Part shown: positions 26,407-35,266 of the stretch, piece after piece | Numbering within the stretch: position 1 is the stretch's first letter | Layout: every line of letters starts with the position of its first letter | Origin: Streptomyces piniterrae | GTDB lineage: Bacteria > Actinomycetota > Actinomycetes > Streptomycetales > Streptomycetaceae | Length of the DNA: 64,000 nucleotides | NCBI RefSeq assembly: GCF_005048155.1 | Contig: NZ_SUMB01000020.1 | Location: 1 to 64,000, forward strand | Direction of reading: 5' to 3' | Notes under the pieces: generated by a model | Seen by the model: the letters and a program-made list of their open reading frames with translations, nothing else | Databases searched by the model: none | What the model was told of the DNA's origin: nothing | Program-made: the position numbers and the translations under genes

Positions 26407-29127
26407 ATGCCCGCCAACAAGTCCGGCCCAGCCCCAAAGAAGAAGAAGGGGCGGCGCGGCCGCCTCGTACTGATCACGGTCGTGCTTGTGCTGGTGGCGG
26501 GCATCGGCCTCGGCGCGTTCTGGGGGGTCGGCACCGTACGCGCCTCCTACCCGGAGACCACCGGCTCGCTCAAGCTCCCGGGCCTCACCAACCCGGTCGA
26601 CGTCTCGCGTGACGCCAACGGCATCCCGCAGATCTACGCCGACACCGACGAGGACCTCTTCCGCGCCCAGGGATTCGTCCAGGCCCAGGACCGTTTCTGG
26701 GAGATGGACGTCCGCCGCCACATGACGGCCGGCCGGCTCTCGGAGATGTTCGGCAAGAGCCAGGTCAAGACCGACTCGTTCCTGCGCACCCTGGGCTGGC
26801 ACCACGTCGCGCAGAAGGAATACGACACCAAGCTCTCGCCCAGCACCAAGAAATACCTCCAGGCGTACTCCGACGGCGTCAACGCCTACCTCAAGGACCA
26901 CGAGGGCGCGGCGCTGTCCCTGGAGTACGCGGCGCTGGACTTCGAGAACGACTACAAGCCGGAGAAGTGGACGCCGGTCGACTCGGTGGCCTGGCTCAAG
27001 GCGATGGCCTGGGACCTGCGCGGCAACATGCAGGAGGAGATCGACCGCTCCCTGATGACCAGCCGCTTCACGCCGGAGCAGATCGCCGAGCTCTACCCGC
27101 AGTACCCGTACAAGCGGAACAAGCCGATCGTCCAGGCCGGCGCGGTCGACCCCGCCTCCAAGCAGTTCCGTCCCAAGGGCGGCGCGGCCGCCCACGCGCA
27201 GTCCGGGATCGGCGGTGCCGCCACCGGCCTCCAGACGCAGCTCTCCTCGCTGTCCAAGACCATGGAGGAGGTCCCGGCGCTGCTCGGTCCCAACGGCAAC
27301 GGCATCGGCTCCAACTCCTGGGTCGTCTCCGGCGCCCACACCACGACCGGCAAGCCGCTGCTCGCCAACGACCCGCACCTGGCGCCCCAGATGCCCTCGC
27401 TCTGGTACCAGATGGGCCTGCACTGCCGCACCACAGGGCCCAAGTGCAACTACGACGTCGCGGGCTTCACCTTCTCCGGGATGCCCGGCGTCGTCATCGG
27501 CCACAACCAGGACATCTCCTGGGGCATGACCAACCTCGGCGCCGACGTCTCCGACCTGTACCTGGAGAAGATCAACGCCGACGGGTACCTCTATGACGGC
27601 AAGCAGCGGGCGTTCACCACCCGCAAGGAGACGATCAAGGTCGCCGGCGGGCCGAGCCGCGACATCACCGTCCGCGCCACCAACAACGGACCGGTCGTCT
27701 CCGACCGCGACGGCGAACTCTCCAAGGTCGGCAAGGACGCGCCGGTCGGCAACGCCGCCCCGGACCGCGGCGACGGCTACGCCGTATCGCTGCGCTGGAC
27801 CGCGCTGGACCCCGGCAACTCCATGGACGCCGTCTTCGAGCTCGGCCGGGCCAAGGACTGGAACGGCTTCCGCAAGGCCGCCGAGCACTTCGAGGTCCCG
27901 TCCCAGAACCTGATCTACGCCGACACCAAGGGCAACATCGGCTACCAGGCACCCGGCCGGATCCCGGTCCGCGCCAAGGGCGTCGACGGCACCTTCCCGG
28001 CACCCGGCTGGGACCGGAAGTTCCAGTGGACCGGCTACATCCCGCAGAAGGCCCTGCCGTACGAGTACAACCCGCAGCGCGGCTTCATCGTCACCGCCAA
28101 CCAGGCCGTCGTCGACGAGGCGAAGTACCCGTACCTGATCACCAAGGACTGGGGCTACGGCTCCCGCAGCCAGCGGATCAACGACCTCATCGAGTCGAAG
28201 ATCAAGGACGGCGGCAAGGTCTCCACGGATGACATGCAGACCTTCCAGAAGGACAACAGCAGCGAGATCGCCCGGCTGCTGACGCCCTACCTCACGAAGA
28301 TCGACATCAAGGACAAGTACGTCCGCGACGCCCAGCAGCTCCTGGAGGGCTGGGACTTCACCCAGGAGCCCGACTCCGCCGCGGCCGCCTACTTCAACGC
28401 GGTCTGGCGCAACACCCTCAAGCTCGCCTTCGGCAACAAGATGCCCAAGGAACTGCGGGTCGAGGGCCAGTGCCTGAACGTCCGCCCGGCCAACGAGACC
28501 GGCCCCGCCGACGACCTCCAGAAGCTGGTCCGCGAATGCGGCGAGCGGGCCGGCGACTCCGCCCAGCCCGACGGCGGCGACCGCTGGTACGAAGTCGTCC
28601 GCACCATCCTGGACGACCCGGACAACGCCTGGTGGAAGACCGAGAGCCGGCCCGGCCAGCTCGGCGACAAGAACCGCGACGAGCTCCTCGCCCACGCCAT
28701 GCAGGACGCCCGCTACGAGCTGACGTCCAAGCTCGGCAAGAACATCGACACCTGGAGCTGGGGACGGCTGCACCAGCTGTTCCTCAACAACCAGACCCTG
28801 GGCACCGACGGACCCGGCCCCCTCCAGGGCCTGTTCAACCGCGGCCCGTGGAACCTCGGCGGCGGCGAGGCCGCGGTGGACGCCACCGGCTGGAACGCCG
28901 CGGGCGGCTACAAGGTCACCTGGGTCCCGTCGATGCGGATGGTCGTCAACCTCGCCGACCTCGACAAATCCCGCTGGATCAACCTCACCGGCGCCTCGGG
29001 GCACGCGTACCACGCGCACTACTTCGACCAGACCGACAAGTGGGCCAAGGGCGAACTGCTGCCGTGGGCCTTCAGCGAGTCGGCCGTCAAGAAGCGCGCC
29101 AAGGACACGCTGACGCTGTCGCCGTAG
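26407..29127 (+). CDS. Penicillin acylase family protein (Ntn hydrolase)
   Basis: A 906-residue acylase precursor. A Lys-rich start and one hydrophobic segment (about 21-42) act as signal anchor or signal peptide. The alpha-chain region follows (GIPQIYADTDEDLFRAQGFVQAQDRFWEMD). The autocatalytic site is GIGSNSW, where cleavage before Ser (near residue 307) would free the nucleophile of the beta chain; HTTTGKPLLANDPHL follows. Relatives hydrolyse N-acyl side chains of beta-lactams or acyl-homoserine lactones; the natural substrate is unknown. The ATG follows AGGACAGAG. A strong terminator follows the gene. Confidence 0.9.
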   Translation: MPANKSGPAPKKKKGRRGRLVLITVVLVLVAGIGLGAFWGVGTVRASYPETTGSLKLPGLTNPVDVSRDANGIPQIYADTDEDLFRAQGFVQAQDRFWEMDVRRHMTAGRLSEMFGKSQVKTDSFLRTLGWHHVAQKEYDTKLSPSTKKYLQAYSDGVNAYLKDHEGAALSLEYAALDFENDYKPEKWTPVDSVAWLKAMAWDLRGNMQEEIDRSLMTSRFTPEQIAELYPQYPYKRNKPIVQAGAVDPASKQFRPKGGAAAHAQSGIGGAATGLQTQLSSLSKTMEEVPALLGPNGNGIGSNSWVVSGAHTTTGKPLLANDPHLAPQMPSLWYQMGLHCRTTGPKCNYDVAGFTFSGMPGVVIGHNQDISWGMTNLGADVSDLYLEKINADGYLYDGKQRAFTTRKETIKVAGGPSRDITVRATNNGPVVSDRDGELSKVGKDAPVGNAAPDRGDGYAVSLRWTALDPGNSMDAVFELGRAKDWNGFRKAAEHFEVPSQNLIYADTKGNIGYQAPGRIPVRAKGVDGTFPAPGWDRKFQWTGYIPQKALPYEYNPQRGFIVTANQAVVDEAKYPYLITKDWGYGSRSQRINDLIESKIKDGGKVSTDDMQTFQKDNSSEIARLLTPYLTKIDIKDKYVRDAQQLLEGWDFTQEPDSAAAAYFNAVWRNTLKLAFGNKMPKELRVEGQCLNVRPANETGPADDLQKLVRECGERAGDSAQPDGGDRWYEVVRTILDDPDNAWWKTESRPGQLGDKNRDELLAHAMQDARYELTSKLGKNIDTWSWGRLHQLFLNNQTLGTDGPGPLQGLFNRGPWNLGGGEAAVDATGWNAAGGYKVTWVPSMRMVVNLADLDKSRWINLTGASGHAYHAHYFDQTDKWAKGELLPWAFSESAVKKRAKDTLTLSP

Positions 29128-29150
29128 CGCGATGACGGAGAAGGGGTGAA

Positions 29151-29181
29151 GGGGCGGGCCGGAGATCCTCCGGCCCGCCCC
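29151..29181. terminator. Bidirectional terminator
   Basis: GGGGCGGGCCGGA (29151-29163) and TCCGGCCCGCCCC (29169-29181) form a perfect 13-bp stem with a five-base loop between the converging acylase and cyclo-ligase genes. Confidence 0.85.
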
Positions 29182-29215
29182 TCGGCTTTCCGGGGCCCGC
29201 CCCGTCGGACAGGCC

Positions 29216-29929
29216 CTACGGCCGCTCAGGGGCCTTTGTGCCGCCCCGGGCGGGCCGGGCGAACCGGTGCACCCCCGAAGGCGTCACCGCCGCGTGCACC
29301 CGCTGGTCGTGCGGCTCGGCCGGCACCCGGTCCAGCACCTCCGTGTCGTACAGCAGCACCACCAGCGCCGGATCGGCCCCGGCCCGCTCCAGCCGTGCCA
29401 GCACCCGGTCGTACGAGCCGCCGCCGCGCCCCAGACGCAGGCCGCGGCCGTCCACCGCCAGACCGGGCAGCAGCACCACGTCGGCCTCGGTGACGGCCTC
29501 CGGGCCCAGCCGCCCGCCCGCCGGCTCCAGCAGCCCGCGGCCCGCCCGTACCAGGCGCTCGGCGCCCTCGTAGGGCGCCCAGTCCAGATCGTTGTCCGGC
29601 AGCAGCACGGGCAGCAGCACCCGCACCCCGGCCGCCCGCAGCCGGTCCAGGAGGGCGCGGGTGGAGGGCTCGCCGCCGATCGAGACATATGCGGCAACGG
29701 TCAACGGGACGGCCGGAACGGGCGATTCGCCAACGGGAAGATCGGCGGAGGATTCGAGATCTGCGTCACGCCCGCGCGCCGCGTCCCGTGCCGCCCGCAA
29801 CTCGTCCAGTTCCAGCGTTCTCCGGGCCAGCGCGTCCCCCTTCGCCGCCACGACATCCGGCGGCAATGCTCCTCTAACCTTCAGGAGATCCCGCCGCAAC
29901 CCGCGCTTTCTACCGTGATCAACGCTCAC
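29216..29929 (-). CDS. 5-formyltetrahydrofolate cyclo-ligase
   Basis: A 237-residue enzyme that converts 5-formyl-THF to 5,10-methenyl-THF using ATP. It has the N-terminal basic helix (KRGLRRDLLKVRGAL), the substrate segment YVSIGGEPSTRALLDRLRAAG and the ATP-binding signature LRLGRGGGSYDRVLARL near residue 170. An Ala/Asp/Glu-rich insert (about 45-72) is longer than in most relatives. The GTG start at 29929 lies head to head with galU, about 80 bp apart. Confidence 0.9.
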   Translation of the reverse strand: MSVDHGRKRGLRRDLLKVRGALPPDVVAAKGDALARRTLELDELRAARDAARGRDADLESSADLPVGESPVPAVPLTVAAYVSIGGEPSTRALLDRLRAAGVRVLLPVLLPDNDLDWAPYEGAERLVRAGRGLLEPAGGRLGPEAVTEADVVLLPGLAVDGRGLRLGRGGGSYDRVLARLERAGADPALVVLLYDTEVLDRVPAEPHDQRVHAAVTPSGVHRFARPARGGTKAPERP

Positions 29930-30010
29930 TGTGCGCCCTTGCTCCCGCTCTCATGCTCTATTCACCAGACCCTCATCATCCTTCCGATAGGGCCGGTTAT
30001 GGTGGCGCGC

Positions 30011-30913
30011 ATGACCCCATCGCACACGCGGATCAGCAAGGCTGTCATCCCCGCAGCCGGCCTCGGCACCCGGTTTCTCCCCGCCACCAAGGCCACGCCC
30101 AAGGAGATGCTCCCGGTCGTCGACAAGCCCGCCATCCAGTACGTGGTGGAGGAGGCGGCCGCCGCCGGACTCCTGGACGTCCTGATGGTGACCGGCCGCA
30201 ACAAGCGCCCCCTCGAGGACCACTTCGACCGCAACTACGAGCTCGAAGAGGCCCTGCACCGCAAGGGCGACGAGTCCCGGCTCGCCCGCGTCCAGGAATC
30301 CAGCGACCTGGCGACCATGCACTACGTGCGGCAGGGCGACCCCAGAGGCCTGGGCCACGCCGTGCTCTGCGCCGCTCCGCACGTCGGCGACCAGCCCTTC
30401 GCGGTCCTCCTCGGCGACGACCTCATCGACCCCCGCGACCCGCTGCTCCAGCGCATGATCGAGGTGCAGGAGGAGCACGGCGGCTCGGTCATCGCCCTGA
30501 TGGAGGTCGACCCGGCGCAGATCCACCTCTACGGCTGTGCGGCCGCCGCCCCCACCGGCGACGACGACGTCGTCAAGGTCTCCGACCTCGTCGAGAAGCC
30601 GGATCCGGCCGAAGCCCCGAGCAATCTCGCCATCATCGGCCGCTATGTCCTCGACCCGGCCGTCTTCGAGGTGCTCCGCAAGACCGAGCCGGGACGCGGC
30701 GGCGAGATCCAGCTGACCGACGCCCTCCAGGCGCTGGCCGCCGACCCGTCCCTCGGCGGCCCGGTGCACGGCGTCGTCTTCAAGGGCCGGCGTTATGACA
30801 CCGGAGATCGTGGCGACTATCTGCGTGCCATTGTCAGACTGGCATGCGAACGTGAAGACCTGGGCCCGGACTTCCGGACCTGGCTTCGCAGTTATGTCAC
30901 CGAGGAGATGTAA
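30011..30913 (+). CDS. galU: UTP-glucose-1-phosphate uridylyltransferase
   Basis: A 300-residue nucleotidyltransferase making UDP-glucose for cell-wall and exopolysaccharide synthesis. It has the GalU signature KAVIPAAGLGTRFLPATKATPKEMLPVVDKP (residues 10-40 region), FAVLLGDDLI and VEKPDP. Alternative in-frame ATG at 29999 adds four residues; 30011 matches the family start. First gene of a run through moeA, moaC, mog, rimJ and sepX; moeA begins five bases after its stop. Confidence 0.92.
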   Translation: MTPSHTRISKAVIPAAGLGTRFLPATKATPKEMLPVVDKPAIQYVVEEAAAAGLLDVLMVTGRNKRPLEDHFDRNYELEEALHRKGDESRLARVQESSDLATMHYVRQGDPRGLGHAVLCAAPHVGDQPFAVLLGDDLIDPRDPLLQRMIEVQEEHGGSVIALMEVDPAQIHLYGCAAAAPTGDDDVVKVSDLVEKPDPAEAPSNLAIIGRYVLDPAVFEVLRKTEPGRGGEIQLTDALQALAADPSLGGPVHGVVFKGRRYDTGDRGDYLRAIVRLACEREDLGPDFRTWLRSYVTEEM

Positions 30914-30917
30914 GACG

Positions 30918-32234
30918 TTGAACGGCACCACCGGCCAGACCAGCCACCAGGACCGCGTCTGGTCGGTGGCCGAGCACCTCGACGACGTCCTGTCCAAGAT
31001 CCGCCCGCTGGACCCGATCGAGCTGCAACTCCTCGACGCCCAGGGCTGCGTCCTGGTCGAGGACATCACCGTCCCGGTGGCCCTGCCGCCCTTCGACAAC
31101 AGCTCCATGGACGGTTACGCCGTCCGCGTCGCCGATGTCGCGGGCGCCACGGAGGAGTTCCCCGCCGCCCTCACCGTCATCGGCGACGTCGCGGCGGGCA
31201 GCGGCGAGCTCCCGGTCGTCGGCCCCGGGGAGGCCGCCCGCATCATGACCGGCGCCCCGGTGCCGCCCGGCGCCGAGGCCGTCGTCCCCGTCGAGTGGAC
31301 CGACGGCGGCACCGGCCAGGGCCCCGCCGCCACGATGCGGCACGCCAGCGCCGCCCCCCAGGACGCCACCGGCGAGGTCCGGGTGCACCGCCCGGTCACC
31401 GAGCGCGCCCACATCCGCGCCCGCGGCAGCGACGTCTCCGCCGGGGAGCCGGCCCTCAAGGCGGGCACGGTCCTCGGCCCGTCGCAGATCGGCCTGCTCG
31501 CCGCCATCGGCCGCGGCACCGTCACCGTCCGCCCCCGCCCCCGGGTCGTCGTGATGTCGACCGGCAGCGAACTCGTCCAGCCCGGCGAGGCGTTGGGCCC
31601 CGGCCAGATCCACGACTCCAACAGCTTCCAGCTCACCGCCGCCGCCCGCGACGCGGGAGCCATCGCCTACCGCGTCGGCGCCGTCGCCGACGACGCCGAG
31701 ACGCTGCGCGCCACCCTGGAGGACCAGCTCATTCGGGCCGACATCCTCGTCACCAGCGGCGGCGTCAGCGTCGGTGCCTACGACGTCGTCAAGGAAACCC
31801 TCACCGACCTCTCCGGCGACGAGGGCCTGGTGGAGTTCCGCAAGCTCGCCATGCAGCCCGGCAAACCCCAGGGCTTCGGCCTGGTCGGCCCCGAGCGCAC
31901 CCCGCTGCTGGCGCTGCCCGGCAACCCCGTCAGCTCCTACGTCTCCTTCGAGCTGTTCGTACGCCCCGCCATCCGCGCCCTGATGGGGCTGCCCGAGCTG
32001 CACCGCCCCACCGTGCGTGCCGAGTGCACCGAGGCGATCGCCTCCTCCCCCCAGGGCAAACGGCAGTTCCTGCGCGGCTCCTACGACCCCGCCACCGGCC
32101 GGGTCGCCCCCGTCGGCGGCCCCGGATCCCACCTGATCAAGGCCATGGCGCACGCGAACGCCCTGATCATCGTGGACGAGGACACCACCGAGGTCGCGGC
32201 GGGCGGCGCCGTGGACGTCGTCCTGCTCGGGTAG
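30918..32234 (+). CDS. glp: Gephyrin-like MoeA-family protein (Glp)
   Basis: A 438-residue MoeA/gephyrin-E homologue. Domain III carries the molybdopterin-binding pattern STGSELVQPGEALGPGQIHDSN and TSGGVSVGAYDVVKETL; the N-terminal part has PPFDNSSMDGYAV. The TTG at 30918 lies 10 bases after GAGGAG, five after the galU stop. MoeA inserts molybdate into molybdopterin. In Corynebacterium the homologue in this galU-linked position (Glp) is reported to work in cell division with the membrane receptor GlpR, whose counterpart here is the sepX gene at 34084. One or both roles are possible. Confidence 0.85.
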   Translation: MNGTTGQTSHQDRVWSVAEHLDDVLSKIRPLDPIELQLLDAQGCVLVEDITVPVALPPFDNSSMDGYAVRVADVAGATEEFPAALTVIGDVAAGSGELPVVGPGEAARIMTGAPVPPGAEAVVPVEWTDGGTGQGPAATMRHASAAPQDATGEVRVHRPVTERAHIRARGSDVSAGEPALKAGTVLGPSQIGLLAAIGRGTVTVRPRPRVVVMSTGSELVQPGEALGPGQIHDSNSFQLTAAARDAGAIAYRVGAVADDAETLRATLEDQLIRADILVTSGGVSVGAYDVVKETLTDLSGDEGLVEFRKLAMQPGKPQGFGLVGPERTPLLALPGNPVSSYVSFELFVRPAIRALMGLPELHRPTVRAECTEAIASSPQGKRQFLRGSYDPATGRVAPVGGPGSHLIKAMAHANALIIVDEDTTEVAAGGAVDVVLLG

Positions 32235-32297
32235 CCGTCCGCCGCTGCGGGTACGGTGTCGTCCCACAGGCGCGGCACGGTCCAAAGCAGGAGAACG

Positions 32298-32780
32298 ATG
32301 AGCAGCGGCCAGCAACACCTCACCCACCTCGACGCGGCGGGCGCGGCCCGGATGGTCGACGTCTCCGGGAAGGACGTCACCGCCCGCACCGCCCGTGCCC
32401 GCGGCCGTGTCCTGGTATCGCCGCAGGTCATCGAATTGCTGCGGGGCGAGGGCGTGCCCAAGGGCGACGCACTGGCGACCGCCCGGATCGCCGGCATCAT
32501 GGGCGCCAAGCGCACCCCTGACCTGATCCCGCTGTGCCACCCGCTGGCCGTCTCCGGCGTCAAGGTGGACCTCACCGTCACCGACGACGCCGTCGAGATC
32601 GCCGCCACGGTCAAGACCACCGACCGCACCGGCGTCGAGATGGAGGCGCTGACCGCCGTCTCCGTCGCCGCCCTCACCGTCGTCGACATGGTCAAGGCCG
32701 TCGACAAGGCCGCGGTCATCTCCGACATCCGCGTCGAGGAGAAGACCGGCGGCAAGTCCGGCGACTGGACCCGGTCATGA
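32298..32780 (+). CDS. moaC: Cyclic pyranopterin monophosphate synthase MoaC
   Basis: A 160-residue MoaC, the second enzyme of molybdenum cofactor synthesis. It shows the motifs MVDVSGKDVTARTARARG, KRTPDLIPLCHPL and the catalytic region GVEMEALTAVSVAALTVVDMVKAVDK. The ATG follows GCAGGAGAACG. The mog/moaB start overlaps its stop by 4 bp. Confidence 0.94.
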   Translation: MSSGQQHLTHLDAAGAARMVDVSGKDVTARTARARGRVLVSPQVIELLRGEGVPKGDALATARIAGIMGAKRTPDLIPLCHPLAVSGVKVDLTVTDDAVEIAATVKTTDRTGVEMEALTAVSVAALTVVDMVKAVDKAAVISDIRVEEKTGGKSGDWTRS

Positions 32781-33280
32781 GCCCCGCCCGCGCCCTGGTC
32801 GTCACCGCCTCCAACCGGGCCGCCGCCGGCGTCTACCCGGACAAGGGCGGCCCGCTGCTCGCCGAGGGCCTGGCGGCCATGGGCTTCGAGGTCGACGGCC
32901 CGCAGGTGGTCCCCGACGGCGACCCGGTGGAGGCCGCCCTGCGCCAGGCCGTCGACTCGTCCCGGTACGCCGTCATCCTCACCACCGGCGGCACGGGGCT
33001 CTCGCCCACCGACCGCACCCCCGAGGCCACCCGCCGGGTCCTGGACTACGACGTCCCCGGAATCCCCGAGGCGATCCGGGCCGCCGGGCGCGACAAGGTC
33101 CCCACCGCCGCCCTCTCCCGCGGCCTCGCCGGTGTCGCCGGCACGACCCTGATCATCAACCTCCCGGGCTCGACGGGCGGCGTCCGCGACGGCCTCGCCG
33201 TCCTTGCCGAGCTCCTCCCGCACGCCGTCGACCAGATCCGCGGCGGCGACCACCCCAGACCCTCCGGGAGCCCGAGCTGA
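32777..33280 (+). CDS. MogA/MoaB-family molybdenum cofactor protein
   Basis: A 167-residue molybdopterin adenylyltransferase-type protein. It has the binding loop ILTTGGTGLSPTDRTPEAT, the GIPEAIRAAG segment and LINLPGSTGGVRDGL. It activates molybdopterin by adenylation before molybdate insertion. The ATG overlaps the moaC TGA (ATGA). The C-terminus is a Pro/Ser tail overlapping the next gene's apparent CTG start. Confidence 0.88.
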   Translation: MSPARALVVTASNRAAAGVYPDKGGPLLAEGLAAMGFEVDGPQVVPDGDPVEAALRQAVDSSRYAVILTTGGTGLSPTDRTPEATRRVLDYDVPGIPEAIRAAGRDKVPTAALSRGLAGVAGTTLIINLPGSTGGVRDGLAVLAELLPHAVDQIRGGDHPRPSGSPS

Positions 33281-33924
33281 ACGCGTCCTGGCCGGTGGTC
33301 CTCACGGACGGAGACGTCTCCCTCCGCCCGATAAAGCTGCGCGACCAGCGGCCCTGGCGCGAGGTCAACCGCCGCAACCGCGACTGGCTGCGCCCCTGGG
33401 AAGCGACCATCCCGCCGCCCCCGCCCGGCGTTCCGCCGCCGCACCGCCCCACCTACCGGCAGATGGTCCGTCATCTGCGGGCCGAGGCGCAGGCCGGCCG
33501 GATGCTGCCGTTCGTCATCGAATACCAGGGCCGGCTCGCCGGTCAGCTGACGGTCGCCGGTATCACCTGGGGCTCCATGTGTTCCGGCCATATCGGCTAC
33601 TGGGTCGACCAGGAAGTGGCCGGACGCGGTGTCATGCCGACCGCCGTCGCGCTCGCCGTCGACCACTGTTTCCGCGCCGTCGGACTCCACCGCATCGAGG
33701 TCTGCATTCGCCCGGAAAACACCCCCAGCCGCCGGGTCGTCGAAAAACTCGGCTTCCGCGAGGAAGGCATCCGCCCCCGCTACCTCCATATCGACGGTGC
33801 CTGGCGCGACCACGCGGTATTCGCCCTGACCGCCGAAGAGGTGCCGGAAGGGCTGCTCAACCGCTGGCGGCAGCAGAAACCGAGCACACCCGGAGCTCCC
33901 GGTGCTCCCCCGCAAATAAAATAA
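33277..33924 (+). CDS. GNAT N-acetyltransferase, RimJ type
   Basis: A 215-residue GNAT enzyme similar to ribosomal-protein alanine acetyltransferases. It begins in SLRPIKLRDQRPWREVNRRNRDWL, has the acetyl-CoA loop region DQEVAGRGVMPTAVALAVDHCF and the ENTPSRRVVEKLGFREEG motif. GTG at 33295 has no ribosome site; CTG at 33277 has GGGAG seven bases before it, overlaps the mog TGA as CTGA, and gives the N-terminus LNASWPV seen as MNASWPV-like in relatives. I take CTG as the start. Its place between mog and sepX is conserved in actinobacteria. Confidence 0.8.
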   Translation: MNASWPVVLTDGDVSLRPIKLRDQRPWREVNRRNRDWLRPWEATIPPPPPGVPPPHRPTYRQMVRHLRAEAQAGRMLPFVIEYQGRLAGQLTVAGITWGSMCSGHIGYWVDQEVAGRGVMPTAVALAVDHCFRAVGLHRIEVCIRPENTPSRRVVEKLGFREEGIRPRYLHIDGAWRDHAVFALTAEEVPEGLLNRWRQQKPSTPGAPGAPPQIK

Positions 33925-33926
33925 GT

Positions 33927-33946
33927 GTTCGAAATGCATGTTCGAA
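33927..33946. promoter_or_regulatory. Paired TTCGAA sites upstream of sepX
   Basis: TTCGAA at 33928-33933 and 33941-33946, separated by ATGCATG, make a nearly perfect dyad in the AT-richer gap between rimJ and sepX. It may be an operator. The rest of the gap has a possible TACCGT -10 at 34071-34076. Confidence 0.35.
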
Positions 33947-34083
33947 ACGCTTCACGGATTGCCCGGATTCGCGGCGTGCTGATCTCAACAATCACAAAAA
34001 AAGTTCGAGATATCAGCCAGATCGTGCGACACACCGGCCCAATTGGCGGATGGCCCCACGCAAACCCCTCTACCGTGTGAGTC

Positions 34084-35109
34084 GTGAGAAGCAGCGGCCT
34101 CATCTACGCAGTCATCGTCGGGGCCTGGGCCGCCTACTTGGTGCCGATGTGGCTCCGTAGGCAGGACGAGCTCAATGAGGCCCGTCCGACCGAGCGCTTC
34201 AGCACTGCCATCCGGCTCCTGTCCGGACGTGCGGCCATGCAACGCCGCTACGCCAAGGGGCAGGAGGAGTGCCCCGCCGGCGATGCGGGCGACGAGCAGG
34301 ACCCGGACGCCGCGGCCGACCCGGCCGACGTCCGGCCCTTCGGCGACCCCGCACCGGCCCCCGCGCACTCCGACGACGCCCCCACCCGTGTGACGGCGGT
34401 CACCCCGCCGCGCCCCTCCGTCGCCGAGCGCACCAAGCGCGCCAAGGTCCTCGCCCGCCGCAGGCGCACCATCACGATCCTCTTCCTCACCTTCACCATC
34501 GGCGCCATCGCGGCGGCCGTCGGCGGCCTCCCCTTCCTCTGGGTCCCCGCCATCCCCGCCCTCCTGCTCACCGCGTACATCGTCTACCTCCGCGTCCAGG
34601 AGCGCCGCCGCTTCGTCTTCACCATGGACCAGCGCCAGGCGGAGGCGGCGGCGCAACGGCTGCGGGAAGGCCGCCCCCGCCCTCAGCAGGCGGCCGACCA
34701 GCCGCCCGCCGCCGACCACCAGGCCGATCCGCACGCTGACGCCGCCCCCGCCGAGCCCGCCCCGGAACCGCCCCGCCCGGCGACCCCGGCACACACCGCG
34801 GGCCGCCGAGCCCTCGTCGAGGAGACCGACCACGCCGAGTGGGTCGACCAGCAGCGCGAACGCCCGCGCCCCGTCTCCGGCAGCTGGGAACCGGTCCCCG
34901 TCCCTCTCCCCACGTACGTCACCGCCCCGGTCGCCCCCCGCGCCACCAGCCACGTGGACCTGGACGCCGACGACGCCTGGAGCTCCGCCCGCTCCAGCGC
35001 CGCCCCCGACCACCCCCAGCCCGAAACCCCCGCCCGCCGCCCCCGCGGCCGCACCCCCCTCTTCGACCAGTACGAGAACGAGGACCGCCCGCGCGCGGCG
35101 AACGAGTGA
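34084..35109 (+). CDS. sepX: SepX/GlpR-type divisome membrane protein
   Basis: A 341-residue actinobacterial membrane protein. A short N-terminal helix (LIYAVIVGAWAAYLVPMWLRRQDE) carries the conserved arginine-rich turn, then an acidic/Pro linker, a pair of central helices (about 120-165, TILFLTFTIGAIAAAVGGLPFLWVPAIPALL) and a long disordered Pro/Ala/Arg tail with a late FDQYENE motif. SepX is needed for septation and sporulation in Streptomyces, and its corynebacterial relative binds Glp. The GTG at 34084 is seven bases after TACCGT, so the mRNA may be leaderless. Confidence 0.75.
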   Translation: MRSSGLIYAVIVGAWAAYLVPMWLRRQDELNEARPTERFSTAIRLLSGRAAMQRRYAKGQEECPAGDAGDEQDPDAAADPADVRPFGDPAPAPAHSDDAPTRVTAVTPPRPSVAERTKRAKVLARRRRTITILFLTFTIGAIAAAVGGLPFLWVPAIPALLLTAYIVYLRVQERRRFVFTMDQRQAEAAAQRLREGRPRPQQAADQPPAADHQADPHADAAPAEPAPEPPRPATPAHTAGRRALVEETDHAEWVDQQRERPRPVSGSWEPVPVPLPTYVTAPVAPRATSHVDLDADDAWSSARSSAAPDHPQPETPARRPRGRTPLFDQYENEDRPRAANE

Positions 35110-35140
35110 CGGCCCTCCGCTGACCAGCACCGAAAGCGAT

Positions 35141-35170
35141 TTCCGAGCACCGCGAACGAGATGCTAGAGT
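35141..35170 (+). promoter_or_regulatory. Promoter of the tRNA-Ala gene
   Basis: TAGAGT (35165-35170) 14 bases before the tRNA serves as -10; TTCCGA (35141-35146) with an 18-base spacer is a weak -35. Confidence 0.45.
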
Positions 35171-35184
35171 TTCACTCGTCGCAA

Positions 35185-35257
35185 GGGCCTGTGGCGCAGC
35201 TGGTAGCGCACCTCGTTCGCAACGAGGGGGTCAGGGGTTCGAGTCCCCTCAGGTCCA
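35185..35257 (+). tRNA. tRNA-Ala (anticodon CGC)
   Basis: A complete 73-nt cloverleaf: acceptor GGGCCTG/CAGGTCC with the G3-U70 pair diagnostic of alanine tRNA, D arm GCGC/GCGC, anticodon stem CCTCG/CGAGG with loop TTCGCAA (anticodon CGC at 35218-35220), T arm AGGGG-TTCGAGT-CCCCT, discriminator A. CCA is not encoded. It decodes GCG. The 3' part from the anticodon stem onward is supplied by the integrated element, so function is preserved. Confidence 0.96.
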
Positions 35258-35263
35258 CCGCAC
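35215..35263 (+). repeat. attL (49-bp direct repeat, tRNA 3' part)
   Basis: Identical over 49 bp to 47281-47329. It runs from the last base of the 5' anticodon stem through the tRNA 3' end plus six bases; identity stops sharply on both sides. This is the left attachment site created by integration. Confidence 0.93.
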
Positions 35264-35266
35264 GTC

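Noticed and set aside
26362..29019. An 885-codon frame antisense to penicillin acylase
   Set aside because: Shadow of a real gene; no motif, no ribosome site.
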